NCBI GenBank assembly: GCA_031275485.1
Contig: JAISOS010000039.1
Coordinates: 1 to 33,223 of the forward strand
Direction: 5' to 3'
DNA from: Clostridiales bacterium
GTDB taxonomy: Bacteria; Bacillota; Clostridia; Christensenellales; JAISNN01
DNA: 33,223 nt
The position numbers and the translations under genes are program-made. Below the pieces are notes generated by a model that was given only the letters and a program-made list of their open reading frames with translations, was not told the origin of the DNA and ran no database searches. Shown piece after piece: positions 24,784 to 32,484 of this stretch; position 1 is the first letter of the stretch, and every line of letters starts with the position of its first letter.

Positions 24784-24922
24784 TACGGTGCGCGTATAGA
24801 CGCGCACCGTAACGGATTATTTAATCGCAAAATACGGAACGGTTTCTTGACGACGGCGAATATAGGAGGTTTCTTTATTAAGGTGCGCGGCTATGCGTGC
24901 GCCGTAACGGAGTAAAAGACGA
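24784..24922 (+). repeat. Two related hairpin repeats in the 24721-25035 spacer
   Basis: TACGGTGCGCGT (24784-24795) pairs perfectly with ACGCGCACCGTA (24800-24811), followed by ACGGATTATTTAATCG. A diverged copy, GGTGCGCGGCTATGCGTGCG with CCGTAACGGAGTAAAAGACG, lies at 24882-24922. The rest of this spacer has no gene. Confidence 0.55.
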
Positions 24923-25035
24923 GCGGGTTGGACGGTAAATTTATTCATTATGCTTTACTTTTCGCAAAAAAACCGACGTTTTTAAAGAAACCGCGCAAAT
25001 TTATAAAATAAAATTTTAAAACCGTGCTATTTTGA

Positions 25036-25064
25036 TTTACATTTAGTCGATTTTGATATAAAAT
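25036..25064 (+). promoter_or_regulatory. Probable sigma-A promoter of the DUF1508 gene
   Basis: TTTACA (25036-25041), 17-nt spacer, TAAAAT (25059-25064), about 80 nt before the ATG at 25153. Other weak boxes overlap in this AT-rich stretch, so the choice is tentative. Confidence 0.45.
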
Positions 25065-25152
25065 ATTAATATGCTCGGCGGGTAAGCGCGCTTTCGTCTT
25101 CTTTTTTATCTTCGCTTCCGTCCGGTCAAATAATTTTTTAGGAGAAAACGTT

Positions 25153-25338
25153 ATGGCCGCATCCGCAAGGTACGAGATTACGAAAAACAAAAAGGGCGAG
25201 TATAGATTTACGCTCATAGCCGCGAACAACAAGGTCTTGGTAGAGAGCGAATACTACGCGACTAAGGAAGGCTGCAAAAAAGGAATCGAGGCTCTAAAGC
25301 ACGCGGTCGATAAGGCGGAAATCAAGGACGCCGAATAA
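25153..25338 (+). CDS. YegP-like DUF1508 small protein
   Basis: A 61-residue protein with one DUF1508 unit: RYEITKNKKGEYRFTLIAAN, then VLVESEYYATKEGCKKGIEA, matching the family pattern F.i.....g.y.f.l.a.ng..i..s..Y.s...a..gi..v. E. coli YegP has two tandem units; single-unit versions are common in Bacillota. Biochemical role unknown; it is small, cytoplasmic and charged. AGGAG at 25140-25144 sits 8 nt before the ATG. PRPP synthetase starts 101 nt downstream on the same strand, so the two may share a transcript, but a functional link is not established. Confidence 0.88.
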   Translation: MAASARYEITKNKKGEYRFTLIAANNKVLVESEYYATKEGCKKGIEALKHAVDKAEIKDAE

Positions 25339-25439
25339 CGGAATTGTCCTCATTTTCAACTACGGAGATAAGCTTTGAGCAGTATTTGTCGGCGCCGCGC
25401 CGATTACGCGAACGCGCCGCAAATAAACCGGAGGATTTT

Positions 25440-26603
25440 ATGACGCCTTTCATGGATTATTTTGATTTTGAGCTTCCGTCGCATCCCATAGGCATTATCG
25501 CTATGCCGGGCGCTGCGGATTTGGGGGGGGAAATCGATAAATACCTTGTGGAATGGTACAACAAGAAGATCGCCGAGACGAATAAGCGGACGGTTATGAA
25601 AGAAACCTTTTTAATCGACGCGAGCTTTCCGCGTTTTCAGACGGGCGACGGGAAAGCGGTAATATCGGAAACGGTCAGGGGACTGGATCTTTACATAATC
25701 GTGGACGTGGGGAACTATCACTGCTCTTACAAACTGTACGGCAAGGATGTGCCTATGTCGCCCGACGAGCACTTCGCGGATTTAAAGAGGGTGATTTCGG
25801 CGGCGGGCGGCAAGCCCGAGCGTATAACCGTAATTATGCCCATACTCTACGGAGGCCGACAGCACCGTCGCAGCGCGCGCGAATCGCTGGACTGCGCGAT
25901 GATGCTTCAAGAGTTACACAATATGGGCGTGAAAGAAATCATAACTTTCGACGCGCACGACCCGCGCGTGCAGAACGCTATTCCGCTTATGGGCTTCGAC
26001 AACTTTTTCCCGACCTATCAGATTATCAAAGCCTTATACAACAAATATCACAATTTTGCTTTCGATAAAAATCATTGTATGATAGTCAGCCCCGACGAGG
26101 GCGCGATGGGACGAAACATATATTACGCCTCGGTTTTAGAGTTAGATCTCGGAATGTTCTATAAAAGGCGCGATTATTCCGCCGTCGTAGACGGCAGGAA
26201 TCCGATAGTTTCCCACGAATATATCGGCTCGAGCGTAATGGGTATGGACATATTCGTCGCGGACGACATAATCGCTACGGGCGAATCCGTGCTACATCTT
26301 GCGCGCGAGCTGAAAGAACGCGGCGCGAGCAGGGTTTTTCTCCTCGCGACATACGCGCTCTTTACGGAGGGCTTGGAAGCTTTCGATAAGGCGTACGCCG
26401 ACGGTTGTATAGAGGGCGTTATTTCCACAAACCTTACGTATACGAGAACGGATTTGCACGAAAGAGAGTGGTATATAGAGGCGGATATATCAAAATATTT
26501 GGCTTATATCATATCGGCGTGCAATCAAAATAAATCGGTCAGCGCGTTGCTGGAGCCGATTTCAAAAATACGGGAACTGATAGACAAAATGAATTTGAAA
26601 TAA
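25440..26603 (+). CDS. prs: Ribose-phosphate pyrophosphokinase (PRPP synthetase), long Clostridia type
   Basis: A 387-residue enzyme converting ribose 5-phosphate and ATP to PRPP for nucleotide, His and Trp synthesis. Family features: IGIIAMPGAADLGGEIDKYL, YKLYGKDVPMSPDEHFADLK, VIMPILYGGRQHRRSARES (ATP-binding flexible loop region), ITFDAHDPRVQNAIP, MIVSPDEGAMGRNIYYASV, MFYKRRDYS and the PRPP loop FVADDIIATGESVL (~272-285; 'DDxxxTGxS'). The length and the N-terminal extension relative to the 310-residue classical Prs are typical of the Clostridia paralogue. The frame opens upstream at a TTG (25344), but ATG 25440 has a strong GGAGG at 25430-25434 and the upstream residues show no family similarity. 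A monocistronic end: no terminator seen. Confidence 0.92.
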   Translation: MTPFMDYFDFELPSHPIGIIAMPGAADLGGEIDKYLVEWYNKKIAETNKRTVMKETFLIDASFPRFQTGDGKAVISETVRGLDLYIIVDVGNYHCSYKLYGKDVPMSPDEHFADLKRVISAAGGKPERITVIMPILYGGRQHRRSARESLDCAMMLQELHNMGVKEIITFDAHDPRVQNAIPLMGFDNFFPTYQIIKALYNKYHNFAFDKNHCMIVSPDEGAMGRNIYYASVLELDLGMFYKRRDYSAVVDGRNPIVSHEYIGSSVMGMDIFVADDIIATGESVLHLARELKERGASRVFLLATYALFTEGLEAFDKAYADGCIEGVISTNLTYTRTDLHEREWYIEADISKYLAYIISACNQNKSVSALLEPISKIRELIDKMNLK

Positions 26604-27088
26604 CGGTATTGTCAAATTGCGCAGTTCACGGCAGTTTCATAGAAATAGCGTTTAATTGTATTTGTTAACTCTTTAGACTTTATAAATCGCGCGTCGTGTA
26701 ATTTAAAGCTCGCTTCAAATTCGGCGGGGTATATCCGCCTTTTAACGCCGCCGCAGTGAAAAACGGTAAAACGCAGAGTATTTTACCGCCGCGTTCCGAA
26801 ATAATATAAGAAAACCGTGCCGCAGACGTTTAAACTGCGCGCTACAAAGTTTAAAGGCTTATCGCTATAATAACAAATCCGCGTATCTCGTTTCTTTTTT
26901 CAAAGGATACGGGACGGCGGCTTTTCATTTTCGCCGCGTATTTTGAAAAAAATCATCCGCGGCGCTATGTTTTAATAAAACGGCGTTAAAAGATATAATT
27001 ATGCAACCCGTCCGCCTCCCTTTCGTTGTAAGGAGCAAAAAAATTTATCCGAATACTGAAAAAAACCTTATATTGAAAAGAACCTTTT
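26604..27088. other. Non-coding spacer
   Basis: No gene, promoter or RNA gene is supported in this 485-bp stretch. It is AT-rich at 26640-26700 and contains small GC-rich inverted repeats (for example GGCGG...CCGCC at 26723-26740). Confidence 0.5.
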
Positions 27089-27218
27089 GGCGGCTTACGG
27101 CAAAAAATTTAACGTTTATACTTGGCGCGATTCCGACCCGTAACGATTATGTAAGCATACCGAAGTTTTTTATAAAGGCGCGCGGGTTAGACCTTTTGTT
27201 TACAAAAGGTCTAACCCG
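27089..27218 (-). repeat. Composite repeat B+A, copy 7 (-), with a 17-bp stem
   Basis: Reverse repeat B (27089-27145; reverse complement CGTTACGGGTCGGAATCGCG) is followed by reverse repeat A: AAGTTTTTTATAAAGGCGCG, then a nearly perfect hairpin 27183-27218. The arms CGGGTTAGACCTTTTGT and ACAAAAGGTCTAACCCG pair over 17 bp. A T6 run at 27227-27232 makes it terminator-like. The order B(-) then A(-) is the exact reverse of A(+)B(+) at 31984-32105. The rest of the spacer up to 27410 shows nothing recognised. Confidence 0.8.
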
Positions 27219-27410
27219 TATAAACTCTTTTTTATAAAAAATGTAAGAACACGCGGGCATATAATGAAAAAAGCTGAGGTTTTCACCATTCTTTTTCTTT
27301 CCGACGGCTTCGCTGAAAACCTGCGGAAAACGCCTTGAAAGCCGCGGAAATTCCTTGCGAATTTGAGTTTTCATTTATAAGCGACGGGTAAAAATAAAAA
27401 GGCGCGGCTT

Positions 27411-28415
27411 ATGAAGAATTTAAACGAACGCACAAAGTACAGAATCGCGTTAGTAGATAACGCGAAAGGGCTTTTGGTATTATTCTTTTTATTCACGCAT
27501 TTATTTGCAGAGCCGCCCATATTGTATACGCCGCCCGGCTGGCTTAAACATCACGGCGACGTTACGCCTTTCGCTTTTTGGCGTTTTTTAAATATAAGTC
27601 TTATGGACTTGGGTCCGATATTTTTCTTCTTTTTTATAGGGCTGACGCTGTTCGACAGCTTCTCTAAGAGGGTGAAGACGGAGGGGAAAAGGGCGGCGTA
27701 CCGTAAATACCTTTTCCGCAACGCGGTTATTTTTTCGATTACCTTTGCGGACATATTCATAAAGGGTCAGTTGCCGCAGGGCATGCTGATGAGGTGGAGC
27801 GCGCTTGCGGGCATAGCTTTTACGGGATTTTTGCTGACGCCGTTTCTCGCGGGCTTTATAAGGAACAACGCGTGGGTTCGGTTTGTTTTGGGTGCGGCGG
27901 TATTGGCGGCGTATCAATGTTTTCAAGGATATTTGAAATTTCTCGATTCTAACGACGGCGGAATGATGGCGTGCGTCGGGTATGTCGGGACGGTTCTTAT
28001 AGCGTCGGTTATAGGCGATCTGTCAAAAAAGGGATTCGCGCCCTACGCGCTCGCTTCGGTCGGACTGTTTTTTGCGGCGTGGACGGCGAAAACGCGGCTC
28101 GGCGAGCCGTCGTACGTTTTGTTTAACGCCTCGTATATGATAATGTCGCTTTTTGCCGTCAATCTGTTTTATTTTGTGATTTACGTAATCGACAAACTGC
28201 TTGTAAAAGGAAGAGCATTGCCCGTTTTCGCGCCGTTAGGACGCAATATTATCGTGTTTCTGTTCCTTACGCTGTCGATAGAGGGGCTTCTCCGCGTTTT
28301 GAGCGCCGCTCCGTACACCTTGAAGCAAATGTGGATTATAGAGTGCGCGTGCGTTTCGGCTTACGTTTTGATTTCGCTTATTCTCGGAAAGAAAAATATC
28401 GTTATTAAGCTGTAG
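27411..28415 (+). CDS. Polytopic membrane protein, acyltransferase-like (DUF1624/HGSNAT-type topology)
   Basis: A 334-residue integral membrane protein with about nine or ten hydrophobic segments, for example GLLVLFFLFTHLF (~20-32), LGPIFFFFFIGLTLF (~67-81), FVLGAAVLAAYQCF, GYVGTVLIASVIG, ALASVGLFFAAWTA, MIMSLFAVNLFYFVIYVI, NIIVFLFLTLSIEGLL and CACVSAYVLISLILG. The opening R-ALVDNAKGLLVLFFLFTH resembles the 'R...lD.lRGl.v..Mi..H' start of membrane acyltransferases of the DUF1624/heparan-glucosaminide acetyltransferase type, and the PLGRN sequence before a helix is also seen there. The catalytic His cannot be assigned with confidence. The similarity is by pattern, so 'membrane protein' is certain and 'acyltransferase-like' is a guess. 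The ribosome site is poor. Confidence 0.65.
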   Translation: MKNLNERTKYRIALVDNAKGLLVLFFLFTHLFAEPPILYTPPGWLKHHGDVTPFAFWRFLNISLMDLGPIFFFFFIGLTLFDSFSKRVKTEGKRAAYRKYLFRNAVIFSITFADIFIKGQLPQGMLMRWSALAGIAFTGFLLTPFLAGFIRNNAWVRFVLGAAVLAAYQCFQGYLKFLDSNDGGMMACVGYVGTVLIASVIGDLSKKGFAPYALASVGLFFAAWTAKTRLGEPSYVLFNASYMIMSLFAVNLFYFVIYVIDKLLVKGRALPVFAPLGRNIIVFLFLTLSIEGLLRVLSAAPYTLKQMWIIECACVSAYVLISLILGKKNIVIKL

Positions 28416-28469
28416 CATAACGAAAGCTAACGCGACGCGGCGCGATACGATATAATATTATAATGTAAT

Positions 28470-28940
28470 GCGGGCGTTAAGTTGCGGTTAAAAGCGTCGG
28501 TAAAATACGGTATATAATCAAGAATGCTATACCCCGTAGCACCGCAGGACATAGCGAGGGCAAGTTAAAAGCGTCGGTAAAATACGGTATATAATCAAGA
28601 ATACTATACCATGAAATGCGCCGACGGTAAGTGGCGATTAAGAATATTGAAAAAAAATCTAAAACGCTACGGAATACGGCGGTACGGAGCCGTAATTAAA
28701 ACGCGGATACGCGGTTAAAAATACCGATAAAGACACTGCGGAATGCGCCTGTAAAAGCCGCGGTTAAAATGCGGACGTATAGAAAAATGCCGATTAGATT
28801 TAAAAATACTGTCGTTAGGCTATAACAAAAAAATATAAATAAGTTATGATTAAAAATACAAATATGCGACTAAAATACGAATGCGAGATCGAAGACGTTG
28901 TCTGAAAGACGGACGCTAATTGCGGTTAAAAATACAAAAA
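28470..28940. repeat. Degenerate GGTTAAAA satellite with a near-perfect 47-bp direct repeat
   Basis: 28487-28533 and 28564-28610 are direct copies with one mismatch (G/A), period 77 bp, each starting GTTAAAAGCGTCGGTAAAAT. Around and after them the words GGTTAAAA, GATTAAAA or AATTAAAA recur about ten times at irregular 20-80 bp intervals to 28940, suggesting an older tandem array. Between 28416 and 29613 I see no gene. Confidence 0.75.
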
Positions 28941-29429
28941 AAGAAAAATATACGGACGTTTGAGCGGATATAACGCCGCCAGCGCGCATATAATATCCGG
29001 GAACGGCGACGCGACCGCAACCCTTCTTCTCCTTTTTTTTAATTAATTTTATACGCGTTTATACTCGTTAAGCTTTCAAGCCCGAACGCCGTCTAATTTG
29101 AAAACGCAATACTTGGGAGCTCTAAAAATTCGTGATGATTTCGCCTTATCGGTATCCGCTTTTTATCGCGGAAATTTAGAACCGTCCAATACTTTAAAGA
29201 CGGCGCGGCGGTTCCCCGTCGGTTTAATTTAATACCGCTCGCCGCGATTACGCTTCTTGAACCGTACCGCATGCGTTTTTCACGCGTAATCGCCGCAATA
29301 TACGGATTTAAGCGATAGAATATTGTTATGGTGCCGCTTAGCGGCAAGGATGACCGCCTATTTTTATACAAAAATACGGCGGGCGCCGGCTTTCCTTATG
29401 TTGCTTATTCGCGTGAATTTTTATCGGAA

Positions 29430-29580
29430 TTTATGAAAAAACAGCCGTTTATTGCCGCTTATTAATAAAATAAAAACCGTCGTTTTTTTAAACTAAACGC
29501 GCCGAAATTCATGAAAAACCGCCGTTTTTTTAATTGAACGTTACAGGAATTTATAAAATAAAAATCGCCGCGTCCGAGCT
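29430..29580. repeat. Imperfect tandem repeat in the rho leader region
   Basis: Three related stretches begin GGAATTTATGAAAAAACAGC (29430), GAAATTCATGAAAAACCGCC (29503) and GGAATTTATAAAATAAAAAT (29554), each leading into a CCGTT/CGCCG element. The region directly precedes rho; 28941-29429 shows no gene or recognised site. Confidence 0.5.
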
Positions 29581-29613
29581 TTATCGGCAGACCTTGAAGG
29601 GAGTAAAAAACTT

Positions 29614-31164
29614 ATGGACAAAGAAAAAATAACCGAGCTGTTGAAAACCTTTAATTGGACGGAGCGGGACCTCAGAAAGGAAAGTCTAATGGAAAAAAGC
29701 ATTTTTGAATTGCGTTACGCCGCTAGAAGCGTCGGCGTACCCTCGCCTACGACGCACAACAAGAGCGAGCTTGTGGAGGGCATTTTGAACATTATGTCGC
29801 ACGACGCGCCCTTAGAGGAGCGCGACAGCAAAAGAGGCCGTCCGCCTATCAGAAGTATTTTCGACCGCCAGAACCAAAACGCCGACGCGGGCGGCGGACG
29901 GCAGTTCGAGGACGGCGGCGCGGGGCATTGGCGCGGAGCGGGCTATAGGAGCGGCATCGGCGGATCGCCGCCTCGCGGCGCGCTCATAAAAGAGACAAAT
30001 CCGCCGTACCCTATCCGCGAGGATGAATTGGAAGAGCGCGAGGGGATATTGGATATTCACGCCGAGGGGTTCGGTTTTATCCGCGTAAAGAACTGCGAGT
30101 ACGACGAAAACGACGCGTATATTCATAGCTCTAAAATAAAGAAATTGGGCTTAAGAAACGGAGACGTGATAAAGGGACAATGCCGCATGAACAATGACGG
30201 CAAGCCGTCCGTATTCGTCGTAAGTTCCGTTAACGGAAAAAACGTGGAGGAGATGTTCGGTCGTCCGCATTTCGACGATTTGACGCCGATTTTTCCCGAC
30301 GAAAAGCTGACGCTTGAATGCGAGGACAGCCACAACGATTTCGCTATAAGAAGTATAGACCTCATCGCGCCCATAGGCAAGGGGCAGCGCGCGCTCATCG
30401 TTTCGCCGCCGAAGGCGGGCAAGACTACGTTGCTCAAAAAAATCGCAAAGGGTATTTCCATCAATTATCCCGACATTATGTTGCTCGTTCTCCTAATCGA
30501 CGAGAGACCCGAGGAGGTTACGGATATACAGCGATCCATAAACGGCGATGTCGTATATTCGACCTTTGACGAAACTCCCGAGCATCACACCATGGCGGCG
30601 GAAATTTTGATGAGCAAGGCGAAAAGACAGGTCGAGCTTGGCAAGGACGTAGTCATACTGATGGACAGCCTTACGCGTCTCGCGAGAGCGTATAACGCGT
30701 CTATTCCGCCATCCGGCAGAACGCTGAGCGGCGGCATAGATACGGCGGCGCTCCAAAATCCCAAAAAATTTTTCGGCGCGGCGCGTAATATCGAGAACGG
30801 CGGGAGTCTTACGATAATAGCGTCCGCGCTTATCGATACGGGCAGCCGCATGGACGACGTAATCTACGAGGAGTTCAAGGGTACGGGCAATATGGAAATA
30901 ATACTCGACCGCCGTCTTGCCGAAAAGAGAATTTTTCCCGCGATAGACCTGAACAGAAGCGGCACGAGGCGCGAGGATTTGCTACTGAGCACTAAGGAGC
31001 TCGACGTTATGTGGGCGATACGGCATAAGCTCTCGTCTGGCGACACGGTCGCGACGACCGAGGATTTCATCAAAAGGATAATGACTACGAGAAACAACAG
31101 GGAATTTATCGAACGCTACAAGGAGCTACTCGACACGAAGCTGACCTCTTACAGCAGCGGCTGA
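29614..31164 (+). CDS. rho: Transcription termination factor Rho
   Basis: A 516-residue hexameric RNA helicase that ends factor-dependent transcription. An N-terminal Rho_N helical domain (~1-60, SIFELRYAARSVGVPSPT) is followed by a Gly/Arg-rich linker (~70-130, GGGRQFEDGGAGHWRGAGYR), as in many Gram-positive and high-GC Rho proteins. A cold-shock-type primary RNA site follows (~140-215, EGFGFIRVKNCEYDENDAYI), then the RecA-like motor: Walker A SPPKAGKTT (264-272, Lys270), LVLLIDERPEEVTDI (catalytic Glu), VILMDSLTRLARAYN (Walker B), Q-loop region SGGIDTAALQNPKKFFGAARN and R-loop GSRMDDVIYEEFKGTGN. All motor residues expected are present. GGGAG lies about 11 nt before ATG 29614. Rho often autoregulates through its leader, and a repeat-rich 1.2-kb spacer precedes it. 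Confidence 0.96.
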   Translation: MDKEKITELLKTFNWTERDLRKESLMEKSIFELRYAARSVGVPSPTTHNKSELVEGILNIMSHDAPLEERDSKRGRPPIRSIFDRQNQNADAGGGRQFEDGGAGHWRGAGYRSGIGGSPPRGALIKETNPPYPIREDELEEREGILDIHAEGFGFIRVKNCEYDENDAYIHSSKIKKLGLRNGDVIKGQCRMNNDGKPSVFVVSSVNGKNVEEMFGRPHFDDLTPIFPDEKLTLECEDSHNDFAIRSIDLIAPIGKGQRALIVSPPKAGKTTLLKKIAKGISINYPDIMLLVLLIDERPEEVTDIQRSINGDVVYSTFDETPEHHTMAAEILMSKAKRQVELGKDVVILMDSLTRLARAYNASIPPSGRTLSGGIDTAALQNPKKFFGAARNIENGGSLTIIASALIDTGSRMDDVIYEEFKGTGNMEIILDRRLAEKRIFPAIDLNRSGTRREDLLLSTKELDVMWAIRHKLSSGDTVATTEDFIKRIMTTRNNREFIERYKELLDTKLTSYSSG

Positions 31165-31295
31165 TTTTTCAAAACGCGAAACGCAAAATGCGAATATATA
31201 CGGAATTCGCGATATTTCGCGAATATAATTTAGAATTAAAAAATACGCTGAAATTAAAGCAAATTAAAAAATACGCGAAAAAAGAGGAATAGTTT
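31165..31295 (+). promoter_or_regulatory. Spacer with small hairpin before ung
   Basis: TTCGCGA (31206-31212) pairs with TCGCGAA (31217-31223), followed at once by TATAAT (31224-31229), which could be a -10 box without a clear -35. AGAGGAAT at 31283-31290 is the ribosome site for ATG 31296. Confidence 0.35.
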
Positions 31296-31955
31296 ATGGT
31301 GAGCATAGGAAACGCTTGGGACGGGCTTTTGAAGCGCGATTTCGAGAGCGCCGATTATCTGAATTTGAGAGAATTTCTGAAAGAAGAATACTCGCGTTAC
31401 ACGGTCTATCCCGATATGCGCGACATATTTAACGCCTTCAAATTCACCGATTACGGCGACGTCAAAGCGCTGATTTTAGGGCAGGACCCGTACATAAACG
31501 AGGGGCAAGCGCACGGTTTGTCATTTTCGGTTAAAAAGGGCGTCGAGCCGCCGCCGTCGCTTATAAATATATTCAAGGAAATGTCCGACGACGTCGGAAA
31601 AACGCCGCCGTCCGACGGTTGTTTGGAATATTTGGCTGCGGAGGGCGTTATGCTTTTGAACGCCGTGCTGACCGTGAGAAAAGGGTTGCCCAACAGTCAC
31701 AAGGGAAAAGGTTGGGAATTTATCACCGACAGGGTAATTTCGGTTCTGAACGAGCGGGAAAAGCCCGTCGTCTTTATTCTTTGGGGCAGAAACGCGCGGG
31801 ATAAAAAATACTTGATAACCAATCCGCGCCATTTGGTTCTGGAATCCGCTCACCCGAGTCCGCTGTCCGCTTATAACGGCTTTTTCGGCTCTAAGCCGTT
31901 CTCCAAAACAAACGCTTTTTTGAGAAAAAACGGCATAGAAGAGATAAAATGGTAG
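31296..31955 (+). CDS. ung: Uracil-DNA glycosylase, family 1
   Basis: A 219-residue base-excision repair enzyme that removes uracil from DNA. The water-activating motif is LILGQDPYINEGQAHGLSFS with Asp64 and Tyr66 at the same numbers as in E. coli Ung. The minor-groove loop is HPSPLSAYNGFFGSKPFSKTN with His186 (catalytic). GVMLLNAVLTVRKG, the Pro-rich PPPSLINIF and LWGRNARDKK are also family typical. The position after Tyr66 is Ile instead of the usual His (GQDPYH). Length is normal. AGAGGAA lies just before ATG 31296. It follows rho by 131 nt on the same strand and may be cotranscribed, and is followed by a repeat A+B copy. Confidence 0.95.
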   Translation: MVSIGNAWDGLLKRDFESADYLNLREFLKEEYSRYTVYPDMRDIFNAFKFTDYGDVKALILGQDPYINEGQAHGLSFSVKKGVEPPPSLINIFKEMSDDVGKTPPSDGCLEYLAAEGVMLLNAVLTVRKGLPNSHKGKGWEFITDRVISVLNEREKPVVFILWGRNARDKKYLITNPRHLVLESAHPSPLSAYNGFFGSKPFSKTNAFLRKNGIEEIKW

Positions 31956-31983
31956 TGGAAACTCTTTTTCCTTTTTTAAATTT

Positions 31984-32105
31984 ATGAGGGGGGGAGTCTT
32001 TTGTGAAGAAAAATTCCACCCCGACCGTCCTTTTCCGAAAAACTTCAGATTTTTGCAACCGTTATGAATTGTAATTGAGTTAAGACAGGCGTTGAATTTT
32101 TGTTG
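31984..32105 (+). repeat. Composite repeat A+B, copy 8 (+)
   Basis: A-type hairpin 31986-32021 (GGGGGGGAGTCTTTTG facing AAAAATTCCACCCC, imperfect), flank CCTTTTCCGAAAAACTTC (32029-32046), then repeat B from 32060 (CGTTATGAATTGTAATTGAG, GCGTTGAATTTTTG). It starts 28 nt after the ung stop. The TGCAACCGTT junction parallels the AACGGTT tails of copies 4 and 5. Confidence 0.7.
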
Positions 32106-32289
32106 TGAAACGTACAAAATAGTCTTTCAGTCGCTTACGGCAGAAAATTCGGTATTATATATTATAATACGCAACGGTTATTACGCGGGAGGTTTTACCT
32201 ACCGCGCCGTTTTTTTAGCGGCGTTTTCAATCCGGAAACGTTGCGGTTGAAAGTTTAACGAATATAAATAAAGGGCTGTCGGGAATATC

Positions 32290-32440
32290 TAAACGGATTA
32301 CGTATGTATTATAAAAAATGTGCGAAACGAGAATACGTAAGCGGATTATGTATTCTAAAAAATCGGGTAAAACAAGAATATCTAATCGGGTTGCGTATTC
32401 CAAGGCGCGAAAGAAAATACATAAATTTAACGGTTTTTCG
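32290..32440 (+). repeat. Imperfect ~47-bp tandem repeat before the superoxide reductase gene
   Basis: Three diverged units begin GGATTACGTATGTATTATAA (32295), GGATTATGTATTCTAAAAAA (32343) and GGGTTGCGTATTCCAAGGCG (32388). The region can be read as an open frame (32304-32498), but the repeats, lack of a ribosome site and overlap with the next gene argue against a protein. No other gene lies in 32106-32484. Confidence 0.5.
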
Positions 32441-32484
32441 CAAACTATATAAAAAACGAAAATTTATCGGACGGTTTTTTATTT

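Noticed and set aside
25344-25439. TTG-started extension of PRPP synthetase
   Set aside because: A strong GGAGG precedes ATG 25440, and the upstream residues do not resemble the family.
29093-29371. Minus-strand open frame of 92 codons before rho
   Set aside because: No ribosome site, domain or neighbour support; composition like translated spacer.
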